NCBI GenBank assembly: GCA_020853525.1
Contig: JADYYS010000026.1
Span: 1-64,000, forward strand
DNA: 64,000 nucleotides
Source: Ardenticatenales bacterium
Lineage (GTDB): Bacteria > Chloroflexota > Anaerolineae > Epilineales > Epilineaceae
Reading direction: 5' to 3'
The translations under genes were made by a program, and so were the position numbers. The stretch's first letter is position 1; every line of letters starts with the position of its first letter. Below the pieces are notes generated by a model. That model did not search any database, was not told the DNA's origin, and saw nothing but the letters and a program-made list of their open reading frames with translations. Below, in pieces: positions 32,597-40,635 of this stretch.

Positions 32597-33397
32597 ATGG
32601 AAGGCACCCCGTTCGATCCCAACGCCCGAGAGCACAGCCACGATCCTTCCCCCGCAGTCCCCGGTCCGTCCGGCGGCGGTCACCCCGCCGGCGCGACGGG
32701 TGACTGGGGCGCCGACGTGGCATCACCTGCCGCGCCCGGCGTCGAGTTTGCCCACGCCGAGCCGGCGACCGAGGGGGCGCCGGACAGCTGGCGCGCCGAG
32801 GTGAACGAGGTGGCCGCCGAGGCGGCCCGGGCGGCCGAGCACGCCGCTGCCGCCGGCGCTGCGGCCGCCGCGGACATCGCCGACCGCGTCGCGGAACGGC
32901 TCGAGGGCTTGGCCGAGGAGATTCACGTCCGGATCGCGGGCGTGCTGCACACGCTGCCGGAGCGGCTGGCGGCGGCGGGGCTGCAGCCCGACGAGATCGA
33001 CCACATCCGGGCCGGCATCGAGCAGGCCGGGGAGCGGGCAGCTGCACGCATCGAGCACAAGGTGGCCCACGTCGTGGCGCGCGCCCGCGTGCTGGCCCAG
33101 CGGGGCGAGCGGCGCACGCGACGCGAGCGGGGCGAGGGATGGCGCTGGGGCGGCGCATCCGCCGTCGGCGCGGGCGCGATGGGTGCCATCGGTCCGCGTG
33201 GCCCGTTCGGTCCGTTCGGCCCGCGAGGTCCGTTCGGCCCGCGCGGCCCGTTCGGCCCGCGCGCGCAGCGCGACGCGGCGGGCGGGCAGAACACCGAGAC
33301 GCTGACCGTCCTGCGGATGCTCAGCGAGGGCAAGATCACGGCCGACGAGGCCGAACGGCTGCTGGCGGCGATGGGCCGCGTCCACCAGGCCGTCTGA
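32597..33397 (+). CDS. Ala-rich protein with GPFGPR repeats and a C-terminal SHOCT-like motif
   Basis: This encodes 266 residues from the ATG at 32597 behind AGGAGGA. Residues ~1-60 are Pro/Gly/Ala-rich. Residues ~70-185 are a long, charged, Ala-rich helix region, likely coiled coil, with alternating Glu and Arg/Lys. Residues ~195-225 contain collagen-like Gly-Pro repeats (GPRGPFGPFGPRGPFGP). The last ~40 residues form the SHOCT-like hairpin TLTVLRMLSEGKITADEAER, shared with the neighbours. There are no membrane segments. The repeats might mediate self-assembly. Function is unknown; context suggests the DUF2089-controlled envelope-stress set. Confidence 0.7.
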   Translation: MEGTPFDPNAREHSHDPSPAVPGPSGGGHPAGATGDWGADVASPAAPGVEFAHAEPATEGAPDSWRAEVNEVAAEAARAAEHAAAAGAAAAADIADRVAERLEGLAEEIHVRIAGVLHTLPERLAAAGLQPDEIDHIRAGIEQAGERAAARIEHKVAHVVARARVLAQRGERRTRRERGEGWRWGGASAVGAGAMGAIGPRGPFGPFGPRGPFGPRGPFGPRAQRDAAGGQNTETLTVLRMLSEGKITADEAERLLAAMGRVHQAV

Positions 33398-33447
33398 TCC
33401 GAACCGGACCGACCGATCTCGGTCACACGTACACGGGGGGCCCTTTC

Positions 33448-33849
33448 ATGTCGAATGCAGACGAACGATTGCGGATCCTGAACATGGTCGCCGAGGGCCG
33501 GGTTTCGGCCGAGGAGGGCGCCCGATTGCTCGGTGCGCTCGGCGGCGCCGCGCCTTCGGCCGCCAGCGCGCCCGGCGCGCACGACGGCGAGGGGCGGGCC
33601 AAGTGGTTCAAGATCCGGGTGACGGACGCCGCCACCGGGCGTGATCGAGTGAACGTCACGCTGCCGCTCGGCATCGTGAACTACGGTCTCAAGCTCGGCC
33701 GCCGGTTCGCGCCGCATATCGAGGGCGATGCGTTCAGCCGCGTCGACCTCGACGACGTTGCGGACGCGATCGCCTCCGGCGCGATCGGCCGGATCGTCGA
33801 GGTCTACGACGAGGCCGAGGGGCAGCGCGTCGAGATCTTCGTCGAGTGA
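33448..33849 (+). CDS. SHOCT-like hairpin protein with a WFKIRV domain
   Basis: This encodes 133 residues from the ATG at 33448 with a GGGGGG ribosome site. Residues ~5-30 are the SHOCT-like helical hairpin (RLRILNMVAEGRVSAEEGAR). Residues ~50-130 form a small alpha/beta domain, KWFKIRVTDAATGRDRVNVT then GIVNYGLKLG, ending in IVEVYDEAEGQRVEIFVE. This resembles the N-terminal half of YvlB/LiaX-type proteins of the cell-envelope stress response. The next gene encodes a paralogue of the second domain. The group probably forms one operon. Confidence 0.75.
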   Translation: MSNADERLRILNMVAEGRVSAEEGARLLGALGGAAPSAASAPGAHDGEGRAKWFKIRVTDAATGRDRVNVTLPLGIVNYGLKLGRRFAPHIEGDAFSRVDLDDVADAIASGAIGRIVEVYDEAEGQRVEIFVE

Positions 33850-33917
33850 CGCCGTCCTCCGATCCAATCGCACGCTCCCCCTTCTTGCCCCGCCCCATGC
33901 CCCGGAGGACACGCCCC

Positions 33918-34370
33918 ATGGACACCCTCGTCGCCCGCCCAACCGAACCGGCCCGCGACCTCGTCGTCACCCGTCCGGCGGCGCCCGTCGTCGTTCGCGA
34001 CGTCGCGGCGCTGGCCGCGCAGGCGCAGGCGCTGCGGACGACGTTCGGGCGGCCGCTCGGAACGCGCGCCCGTCGGCTGCTCTGGTTCTGGTTCCGGGTG
34101 TACGTCCGCGAGACGAGGAACGGCCGGAACGAGCGCGTGAACGTCCGGATCCCCATTCCGATCCCGATCATCGGCGCGCTCCTGCCCGGCCGGATGAGCG
34201 GCGTGCAGGCGCTCAAAGCGCTTGCGCTGGCCGACGGTGTGCCGGCCGGCGAGGGCACGGCGGCACTGGCGACGTACGTCGAGAGCGTGATGGGCTTCGA
34301 GTTCGTCCGCGTCGAGGAAGACCACCCGGAGCGCGGCCGCCGATCGCTCGTCGTCATCGGCTTCGACTGA
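33918..34370 (+). CDS. Paralogue of the WFKIRV domain protein
   Basis: This encodes 150 residues. The ATG at 33918 has GGAGG nine bases upstream, better than the GTG overlapping the previous stop. The core WFRVYVRETRNGRNERVNVR aligns with WFKIRVTDAATGRDRVNVT of the upstream protein. It is followed by IPIPIPIIGALLPGRMSG in place of LGIVNYGLKLGRRF, so a Pro/Ile-rich strand replaces the helix start. The SHOCT-like hairpin is absent. It ends with VRVEEDHPERGRRSLVVIGF, equivalent to the paralogue's last strands. It is probably a duplicated partner subunit. Confidence 0.65.
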   Translation: MDTLVARPTEPARDLVVTRPAAPVVVRDVAALAAQAQALRTTFGRPLGTRARRLLWFWFRVYVRETRNGRNERVNVRIPIPIPIIGALLPGRMSGVQALKALALADGVPAGEGTAALATYVESVMGFEFVRVEEDHPERGRRSLVVIGFD

Positions 34371-34470
34371 CCGCGCCGCCACGCGCCGCCGCCGGGCGTC
34401 GGGCGATAGCGTGGTAGGATTGCGCCACGTCAGCGCCCGCGTCCGCGGCCGCCGATCCGGGGAGGCGCGG

Positions 34471-35715
34471 GTGGGGACATTCAGCATCGGCTCGGACATC
34501 GGACCGCTGGAGGCGGTGATCGTCCACGAGCCGGGCGTCGAGATCGAGAACGTCACGCCGCACACCGCGGCGGACGCGCTGTACGACGACATCCTCTTCC
34601 TCGGCCCGGCGCGCGCCGAGCACCGGCAGATGACCGCCGTGCTCGCCAAGGTCGCCGACGTCCTCCCGCTCGTCGACCTGCTGGCCGACGTCCTCGCGGA
34701 CGGTGCGGTGCGGACCGCCCTCCTGGACGCGATCTGCGCCCGCCATGGTTGCCCCGACCACGCCGTGGAGCTCGCCGCCCTCCCGGCGGCTGCGCTGGCC
34801 CGGGCGTTGATCGGCGGCGTGCCCGAGCGCGCGAACACGCTGGCCCGCCACATCGACCCGTCGCGGTTCGCGTTGCCGCCGCAGCCGAACGCGTTCTTCA
34901 CGCGCGATCCGGCGTTCGGTATCGGCGACCGCGTCTTCGTCGGTTCGTTCGCCCGGCCGGTGCGCGCCGACGAGAGCGACCTCATGCGGGCGGTGCTGAC
35001 CCACCACCCCCGCCTCGGCGGCCGGACCGTCGACCTCGGCGCACGCGGCGGGCCGGGTGCGTCCATCGAGGGCGGCGATGTCGTCGTCGTGCGTGACGAT
35101 CTGGTCGTCGTCGGCTGGAGCGAGCGGACGAACGTCGCGGGCATCGACGCGCTGCTCACGGCCCTGGCCGAGGACGGGACGACGCGCGACGTCCTCGTCG
35201 TGGCGCTCCCGGCCGGTCGGGCGACATTCCACCTCGACAAGGTCTTCACGCTGCTCGATCACGACACGTGCGTGGCCTACCCGCCGCTGATCACGGGAGA
35301 CCACGGCTGCCGGGTGACCGTCGCCGAGCTCGGGGGCGGGGTCGTTCGCGGCTTCCGCGACGCACACGGCCTGCTGCACGCCCTCGCCCGGCGCGGCGTC
35401 GCGCTGACCGTCGTGCCGTGCGGCGGCGCCGACCCGGTGAGCCAGGACCGGGAACAATGGGCCTGCGGGACGAACTTCCTGGCCCTCGCACCCGGCAAGG
35501 TGCTCGGCTACGGCCGCAACGAGGCGACGTTTGCCGCGCTGGCGAACCACGGCTTCCGCATCGTCCCTGCCGACGACGTCGTCGCGGGCCGCGTCGACAT
35601 GGGCGCGCCGGGTCGCGTCGCGGTGGCGCTCGACGGGGGCGAGTGCCTGCGCGGCGGCGGCGGCGTGCGCTGCATGACGCTGCCGGTGGCCCGCCGGGCG
35701 GCCGGGGGCGCTTGA
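34471..35715 (+). CDS. arcA: Arginine deiminase
   Basis: This encodes 414 residues, the usual size. The GTG at 34471 follows GGGGAGG. It catalyses arginine + water to citrulline + ammonia. The catalytic set is visible: NAFFTRDPAF, IEGGDVVVV, HLDKVFTLLDHDT (His about 254), EQWACGTNFLALAPGKVLGY, and the nucleophile Cys about 401 in GGGGVRCMTLP. No ornithine carbamoyltransferase or carbamate kinase is next to it, so it may serve arginine breakdown, nitrogen supply or acid tolerance rather than a full arcABC pathway. An extended -10 (TGGTAGGAT) lies near 34414-34422. Confidence 0.95.
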   Translation: MGTFSIGSDIGPLEAVIVHEPGVEIENVTPHTAADALYDDILFLGPARAEHRQMTAVLAKVADVLPLVDLLADVLADGAVRTALLDAICARHGCPDHAVELAALPAAALARALIGGVPERANTLARHIDPSRFALPPQPNAFFTRDPAFGIGDRVFVGSFARPVRADESDLMRAVLTHHPRLGGRTVDLGARGGPGASIEGGDVVVVRDDLVVVGWSERTNVAGIDALLTALAEDGTTRDVLVVALPAGRATFHLDKVFTLLDHDTCVAYPPLITGDHGCRVTVAELGGGVVRGFRDAHGLLHALARRGVALTVVPCGGADPVSQDREQWACGTNFLALAPGKVLGYGRNEATFAALANHGFRIVPADDVVAGRVDMGAPGRVAVALDGGECLRGGGGVRCMTLPVARRAAGGA

Positions 35716-35739
35716 CGGCGCACGGCGGGGCTGTACACT
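35712..35739 (+). promoter_or_regulatory. Sigma-70-type promoter for the heptad-repeat/S4 pair
   Basis: TTGACG (35712-35717) and TACACT (35734-35739) are 16 bp apart. The -35 overlaps the arginine deiminase stop. Transcription would start about 40 bases before the ATG at 35788. Confidence 0.6.
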
Positions 35740-35787
35740 GCCCATCCGATCCGCAGAACGGGGATTCCGCCGCAAGGAGACACAACG

Positions 35788-35994
35788 ATGGGCCAGGACG
35801 AAGTCATCGCCAACCAGCAAACGATCATCGCCAACCAGCAGATGATCCTCGCCAACCAGAACATGATCGTCGCGAATCAGCAGAGCATTCTCGACAACCA
35901 GCGGGTGATCGTCGCGAACCAGGCCACGATCCAGTCGAATCAGGGCAAGCTCGATCAGATCCTGGCGAACCAGGAACGGATCCTCGCGCGGTGA
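35788..35994 (+). CDS. 68-residue IxANQxx heptad-repeat (coiled-coil) protein
   Basis: The ATG at 35788 has CAAGGAGA at ideal spacing. Almost the entire protein is a seven-residue repeat: IIANQQM, ILANQNM, IVANQQS, ILDNQRV, IVANQAT, then IQSNQGKLDQILANQ. Ile/Val pairs form the hydrophobic stripe and Asn-Gln recurs at fixed positions in each heptad. This predicts a parallel helical bundle with a polar Asn/Gln ladder. There is no signal or membrane segment. The GTG of the S4 protein overlaps its stop (GTGA), so the two are co-translated. I do not know the function. Confidence 0.75.
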   Translation: MGQDEVIANQQTIIANQQMILANQNMIVANQQSILDNQRVIVANQATIQSNQGKLDQILANQERILAR

Positions 35995-36299
35995 CGGATG
36001 CGGGCGGGCGGTCGGATATCGATCCTTCGCCGGGCGCGCCGGGCGCCGAGGAATTCGACCCCGGCGTGACCGTCATCCGTCTCGGCCAGTTCCTCAAGCT
36101 CGCCGGCTTGGTCAACTCCGGCGGCGAGGCCAAGCTGCGGATCGGCGACGGCGAGGTCACGGTCAACGGGACGGTCGAGACGCGGCGGCGGCGACAACTG
36201 AAGAACGGCGACATCGTGGCCGTCGACGGGACGGAGGCGGTCGTCGACCTAACGGACGACGAGGCGGCCGACGATGCGGACGGCGCATCCACCACGTAG
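35991..36299 (+). CDS. Small S4-domain RNA-binding protein (YaaA/YbcJ type)
   Basis: This encodes 102 residues. The GTG at 35991 overlaps the heptad-repeat stop. After a ~25-residue acidic/Pro start, a single S4 domain occupies residues ~27-85: VIRLGQFLKLAGLVNSGGEA, KLRIGDGEVTVNG, then RRRQLKNGDIV. This matches the YaaA/RlbA group of free-standing S4 proteins that bind structured RNA, probably rRNA. The tail is acidic (DDEAADDAD). Coupling with the coiled-coil protein suggests they act together. Confidence 0.85.
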   Translation: MTDAGGRSDIDPSPGAPGAEEFDPGVTVIRLGQFLKLAGLVNSGGEAKLRIGDGEVTVNGTVETRRRRQLKNGDIVAVDGTEAVVDLTDDEAADDADGASTT

Positions 36300-36327
36300 C
36301 GGGCGGACCCCCGCGGCCGTCCGCCCG
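36300..36327. terminator. Bidirectional terminator between the S4 and ATP-grasp genes
   Basis: CGGGCGGAC (36300-36308) pairs with GTCCGCCCG (36319-36327), a 9-bp stem with a 10-base loop, right after the S4 stop. It lies between convergent genes and can end both transcripts. Confidence 0.65.
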
Positions 36328-36362
36328 ATACACCCCGCACCGCGCACCCCGACCGACCCCCC

Positions 36363-37436
36363 TCAGTCCACCGCCTCGTACGCCCGCACGCTTCGCAACA
36401 GCCGCCAGAGCGGCGTGACCGGCACACCGCGCGCTCGATGTGCCGCGCCGATCTCGAAGGCCAGCGACCACTGGCGGCACAGCGTGCGCCACGCCGTCCA
36501 GACGCTGTTGCGGGCATCGTAGATGTCCGTCGCCTCGGCCGTGACGCCGTTCAGCTCGACGATGCGGAAGTTGTCCCCGGCCATGAAGTCCGCGATGGAC
36601 GGCGTCCGCAGATCGTAGCGGCCGATGTGGAAGCCCTCGAACGTTCGGCTGACGCGGTCCATGGCCGCCTCGAGGGCGGGCGTCCGCGCCCAGTTGCCGT
36701 CGCGGAAGATCGCCCCGCGGGCGTGCGTGCCGACCTCGACGAGCAGCACGGCTTCGCCAGCGGCGGGCACGTCGTGCAGCCGTTCGGCATTCGCGGCTTG
36801 GTAGGCGCGTGCCATGCAGACGGCGCGTGCGTCCGAGAGAATGAGCGTCTCGAGCGTGCGCACCCCGTCGCCGACGAGCGTCGGCAGCACCTTTTCGGTG
36901 ATCGAGAAGATCCGACCCCGCGTCTCGCCGGGATGGCGCACGTAGAACACGCCGAACTCGTGGCCGGGCGCGAATGCCTGGGCGATGACCGGCCCGTTGA
37001 CGCGCGTCAGGTAGTCCGCGGCCGCCGCGCTGCTCCGGATGATCCGCACGCCGGCTCCGCGCTGGCCGACGTCCGGCTTGAGGACGATCGGGTAGGTGGT
37101 GCCGATGTGGCGAACGAAGGCGTCGAGGGCCGCGAGCCGGGCCGCCGGATCGGCGTCGGGAGCGATCAGGCGGTGCGGGGCGACGGCATCGCCGGCCGCC
37201 GCCAGGCCGGACAGGATCGCGTGTTTGGACTCGCCGATGAACCCGCCGTCCGGAATGCCGGGGTTGGCCGCCGTGAACACCGTCAAGCCGCGGTGCTTGA
37301 TGCCGAGCCACAGGATCCAGGCCACGACCGGCGGGTAGAAGGCCCACATCGGCCAGAACTCCCACTGCGTGCAGCGCCGCCACCGGCCGACGAGCCGCCG
37401 TCGCACCCGCCACGCCCGGTTCGGCGGGGCGGTCAT
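36363..37436 (-). CDS. Membrane-anchored ATP-grasp ligase, last gene of the putative lipid operon
   Basis: This encodes 357 residues from the ATG at 37436, overlapping the NRDE gene stop (ATGA). The N-terminal ~55 residues include a hydrophobic segment (FWPMWAFYPPVVAWILWLG). The NPGIPDGGFIGESK motif follows, then an ATP-grasp core: PIVLKPDVGQRGAGVRII (nucleotide loop), FSITEKVLPT, and FRIVELNGVTAEATDIYDA (metal-binding E/N). It resembles D-Ala-D-Ala ligase-like carboxylate-amine ligases. It likely forms an amide on a membrane-bound substrate. In this operon the substrate may be an N-acyl amino acid or aminolipid, which is inference. Confidence 0.75.
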   Translation of the reverse strand: MTAPPNRAWRVRRRLVGRWRRCTQWEFWPMWAFYPPVVAWILWLGIKHRGLTVFTAANPGIPDGGFIGESKHAILSGLAAAGDAVAPHRLIAPDADPAARLAALDAFVRHIGTTYPIVLKPDVGQRGAGVRIIRSSAAAADYLTRVNGPVIAQAFAPGHEFGVFYVRHPGETRGRIFSITEKVLPTLVGDGVRTLETLILSDARAVCMARAYQAANAERLHDVPAAGEAVLLVEVGTHARGAIFRDGNWARTPALEAAMDRVSRTFEGFHIGRYDLRTPSIADFMAGDNFRIVELNGVTAEATDIYDARNSVWTAWRTLCRQWSLAFEIGAAHRARGVPVTPLWRLLRSVRAYEAVD

Positions 37437-38233
37437 CGGACTCCGCCGCGGCGCGGGAGCGTGAGGGCCGGCCCGAGGACGGTCGTGCAGGCCGGCCCGG
37501 GTCCATAGCGCATCCAAACCCGTTCGGGCTCGACGCCGAGCATCGTCAGGCTGACGGTATGGGCCTCCGGGCGGTGCATGCACACCGAGAAGCCGCCGCG
37601 CTCCGGCACGTGCGAGCGCTGAAATGCCTCGAGGCGCGCCAGACGCACCGGGCCGTCCAGTCGATCGCCGGCGTCCGGCCGCTCCGCCGTCGGGTCGGGC
37701 CCGACGAGCACGTCGTACGTCGCGGCCCGGACCGCCAGAACATCGGCCGTGGCGAATCCCGACGAGCTGATCGGCGGGCGGACGGCCGGCGCGCGCGCGA
37801 TCGTGAGGCTCCCGCCGTCCCACGTGGCGCGCACCCTGCCGCCGTCCGTGTCGAGCGTCAGCACCTCGAACGGTCGGAAGGCGGCGGCGGTCTCGGCATC
37901 CGCGAGTCGCCGGACGACGTCGTCGACGGTGGCGCACGCCATCAGCCGGCGCACGAGCTGGCCGCGGGATGGCCACGGGGCCTCGGCCGCGCGCGTGTCG
38001 GCCGACCGTGCGGCGTCGGCGACGTAGTGGTTCAGCAGCCCGACCGTCACGCCGTATGCGTTCACGCCGAGCCATGTACCGCCCGCGTCGCGGTCCGTCG
38101 GGGCCAGGTACGGCACGCCGTCGCACGCCGCCACGGTCGGCGGGGCGGCATCCCCACGACTGCGGCGCTCGTCGCGATTGAACAGCAGCGCGTAACCGCC
38201 GGCGGGGTCGTCGAGCCAGGTGATCGTGCACAT
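37433..38233 (-). CDS. NRDE/TANGO2-family Ntn-hydrolase-like protein
   Basis: This encodes 266 residues starting MCTITWLDDP, with Cys2 as the expected N-terminal nucleophile after Met removal. The family motif NRDE occurs in LLFNRDERRSR, followed by GGTWLGVNAYGVTVGLLN. Family members include human TANGO2 and are related to Ntn hydrolases such as acyl/amide hydrolases. It overlaps the ATP-grasp gene and lies 29 bases after the DinB gene. An amidase that trims or recycles an acyl-amide product would fit the operon; no substrate is proven. Confidence 0.85.
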   Translation of the reverse strand: MCTITWLDDPAGGYALLFNRDERRSRGDAAPPTVAACDGVPYLAPTDRDAGGTWLGVNAYGVTVGLLNHYVADAARSADTRAAEAPWPSRGQLVRRLMACATVDDVVRRLADAETAAAFRPFEVLTLDTDGGRVRATWDGGSLTIARAPAVRPPISSSGFATADVLAVRAATYDVLVGPDPTAERPDAGDRLDGPVRLARLEAFQRSHVPERGGFSVCMHRPEAHTVSLTMLGVEPERVWMRYGPGPACTTVLGPALTLPRRGGVR

Positions 38234-38262
38234 CGGGACGGTCGCGAGCGCGGACGGCGGCC

Positions 38263-38844
38263 TCAGGCGCCCGCGACGGTCCGCTCGGCCTCGCGCGCGG
38301 ACGCGGTGTGCCGGCCGACCGGCCCGCCGCGGTGCCGAAGCGTCGACGGCGCGACGCCGAAGCCGGCGGGCACCTGGATCGCCTGATGGCGCAGAATGTG
38401 GGCGATGAGGGCGTAGTGGTGGACCGTGTGGCTGACGAGGAACAGGAGCTCGCGCCGTACCGTCGACGGGCAGCGAGGATCGATCCCGTCGGCGCCCTCC
38501 AGCGGGCCGCAGTCGATGACGATGTCGACCGACCGGTCCACGTCCTCGGGCGCAACAGCCGCCAGGGCGTTCACGATGTCGAGCAACGCGCGGCGGGCGA
38601 CCAAGCGGTCGGTCTCGAGCTGGGGGTCGCGGTCGCGGGCGTCGTAATCGATCAGGCCGGCGCGGTGTCCGTCCAGGAAGCGGGCGTAGTGGTCGATGCA
38701 GTGTCGCAGGTGGGCGCCGACGCAGCTGGTGTACACGGGCGGCGCCGTCCGGGTGAAGGCGAAGTCGTCGATCGCCTCCAACAGGTCGATGCCCTGGCGG
38801 AGGAAGGCGATGTTGGCCGCGGCGAGCGCGACTTCGGTGCTCAT
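38263..38844 (-). CDS. DinB-family metal-binding four-helix protein
   Basis: This encodes 193 residues from the ATG at 38844 (AGGAGAGGG upstream), overlapping the PlsC gene stop. The start (FLRQGIDLLEAI), HLRHCIDHYARFL and SHTVHHYALIAHIL give the His pattern of DinB/YfiT metal-dependent proteins. These include thiol transferases and hydrolases that use zinc or nickel. The C-terminal ~30 residues are a basic, flexible tail. Within the lipid operon it may carry out a transferase or hydrolase step. Confidence 0.8.
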   Translation of the reverse strand: MSTEVALAAANIAFLRQGIDLLEAIDDFAFTRTAPPVYTSCVGAHLRHCIDHYARFLDGHRAGLIDYDARDRDPQLETDRLVARRALLDIVNALAAVAPEDVDRSVDIVIDCGPLEGADGIDPRCPSTVRRELLFLVSHTVHHYALIAHILRHQAIQVPAGFGVAPSTLRHRGGPVGRHTASAREAERTVAGA

Positions 38845-39695
38845 GAGCCCTCTCCTGAGACGACGGGAACGAACATCGCCGTCACCCGCTCGTGGAGCGC
38901 GGCGGCCAATGCCTTGCGGTCCGTGTGCGCCACCCGGTCGGGTCCGAAGTCCAGCGGCGCGTCGATGGCGGCGATGTGGAGCATCGCCCAGAAGTGGGGC
39001 GCGAACTCGGCATCGCCCCACCAGCAGACGCTGTCCTTGGCCGGCGGCTCGCCGGGCGGCGTGGCGTACGAGAGCGCGCCGTAGGCCACCGGCAGCTGGA
39101 GCGCGGCGGCGGGCTCGAGGACGGGCGATCGGAACGGGCCGACCTTGCGGCCGTCCGTCGAGGTCCCCTCGGGGAACAGGACGACGCCGTCGCCGCGTTC
39201 GAGGACGCCGTGGATCGTGGCGTTCACGGACTGGAGGTCGCCGAAGTCACGGCGGTTGATGAAGACCGTGCCGAGCCGTTCCGCCGCCCAACCGATGACC
39301 GGCCACGTCGCGATGTCGTGGCGGGCGAGGAACACGGCCTCGAGATTCGCGCCAAGGACGACGATGTCGATGTAGCTGAGGTGGTTCGTCACGAGCATGA
39401 ACGGTGCTGTCGGGCGTGCGCCACGCACCTGGACGCGAATGCCGAGGATGCGGACGACGACACCGCACCAGCGGCGGAACATGCGCTGCCGGAAGCGCCT
39501 GGCGGACGGTGTCGTGCGGCCGAGGACGGTCTGACCGGCGACGAGACCGCCGTACCCGACGGCGGTCACGGTGACGAGCGCCGTCGCCCGCACGACGGCC
39601 CGCGCCCGTCGCCGCCCGGCGAGGGCGGCCGCCGCGATCCGACGTTCGAGCGAGGACGGCGACGGGCGCGGCCGGAGCCGCTTGGCCATCGCCAT
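38841..39695 (-). CDS. PlsC-type 1-acylglycerol-3-phosphate (lysolipid) acyltransferase
   Basis: This encodes 284 residues. The catalytic NHLSYID (NHx4D) is followed by FINRRDFGD, the substrate motif FPEGTSTDG, and PVAYGALSY. One N-terminal hydrophobic segment (TALVTVTAVGYGGLVAGQ) likely anchors it. Two closely spaced ATGs exist (39695 and 39689). It transfers an acyl chain to a hydroxyl of a lysolipid. The gene directly before it encodes an OlsB-like N-acyltransferase three bases away. The pair therefore matches the OlsB/OlsA route (N-acylation, then O-acylation of ornithine) or an equivalent aminolipid route. Confidence 0.85.
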   Translation of the reverse strand: MAMAKRLRPRPSPSSLERRIAAAALAGRRRARAVVRATALVTVTAVGYGGLVAGQTVLGRTTPSARRFRQRMFRRWCGVVVRILGIRVQVRGARPTAPFMLVTNHLSYIDIVVLGANLEAVFLARHDIATWPVIGWAAERLGTVFINRRDFGDLQSVNATIHGVLERGDGVVLFPEGTSTDGRKVGPFRSPVLEPAAALQLPVAYGALSYATPPGEPPAKDSVCWWGDAEFAPHFWAMLHIAAIDAPLDFGPDRVAHTDRKALAAALHERVTAMFVPVVSGEGS

Positions 39696-39698
39696 CCC

Positions 39699-40529
39699 TC
39701 AGCTACCGAACAGCTTGCGGCGCACGCGCTCGTCCATCTCCCGTACGTTCAAAATCGTCAAGAAGTCGATCGTCTTGAACTCGCGGTCGATCGCCGGCGG
39801 GCCGAGGATCTTGCAGCCGTGGTGGAGGTAGATGCGCATGAGCTGGGGGATGTTCACCTCGGGCAAGGTGGAAATGGACTGATCGGGATCGATGACGCAC
39901 TGATGTGTCGGCTGGGGGCTGCAGCGCCACGTCGGATGCATGAATCCCTGGGCCTCCAACCAGTCGAGGGCCGCCAAGCCCTCCTCCGGATCCTGTGTCG
40001 TCAGGGACGTGCAGCCGAACATGAAGTCGCAGTCATTGTAGTCCAGGTAGGTGGCCAGCCCCTTCCAGAGCAGGTAGAGCACCCGGCCGTTGCGGTGGTG
40101 CGCGGCAATGCACGCCCGCCCGGTCTCGGCGGCGCGCTCGAGCACATCGCTCGGCAGCGCGGCGACGTCGAACAGCGTCGCGGAGTACCAGCCGAGACCT
40201 CTGTCGGCCATCGGCTTCGTGTGGGCGCGGTACGTCCCGACAAGCTGGCCGCCCTCGACGTCGGTGACCATCAGGTGGTGGCACCATGCGTCGAACGGAT
40301 CGCGGTCGCGACCGGTGGCGAACGACTCGGCCAAGCCCTCGCCGAGCTCCAGGTTGAAGATCTTGAACCGCAGTTGGAGCACGGCGTCGAGGTCGGCCTC
40401 GTCGCGCGCCCAGCGGACGGAGTACGGACCCGCCCGGAGCGCATCCCGTGGGATTCGCTCCGGCTGGAACGGGTAGGCGGGCTCGATCGGAACGGAGGAC
40501 GAGCTCGGCAGGGTCGTCGGGATCGACAC
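39699..40529 (-). CDS. GNAT-fold N-acyltransferase (OlsB-like), first gene of the lipid operon
   Basis: This encodes 276 residues from a GTG at 40529. The central region (VLQLRFKIFNLELGEGLAES, CHHLMVTDVEGGQLVGTYR, TGRACIAAHHRNGRVLYLLW, then FMFGCTSL) matches the hemolysin-like/OlsB acyltransferase family (Acetyltransf_5). This family transfers an acyl chain from acyl-ACP to the amino group of ornithine or similar amino acids. Its start faces rsfS, with about 200 bases between. The next four genes follow with gaps of -4 to +29 bases. Ornithine as substrate is plausible but not shown. Confidence 0.8.
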   Translation of the reverse strand: MSIPTTLPSSSSVPIEPAYPFQPERIPRDALRAGPYSVRWARDEADLDAVLQLRFKIFNLELGEGLAESFATGRDRDPFDAWCHHLMVTDVEGGQLVGTYRAHTKPMADRGLGWYSATLFDVAALPSDVLERAAETGRACIAAHHRNGRVLYLLWKGLATYLDYNDCDFMFGCTSLTTQDPEEGLAALDWLEAQGFMHPTWRCSPQPTHQCVIDPDQSISTLPEVNIPQLMRIYLHHGCKILGPPAIDREFKTIDFLTILNVREMDERVRRKLFGS

Positions 40530-40635
40530 GTCGGTGAGCGTCCTGGGCTGACTTGGGCGAGGACCGCTGGTGGGACGCGGCGGAGATATTGTGCCCTATC
40601 GCAGGCGCGCGGTGGGCATTCGGAGACCGGACCCC

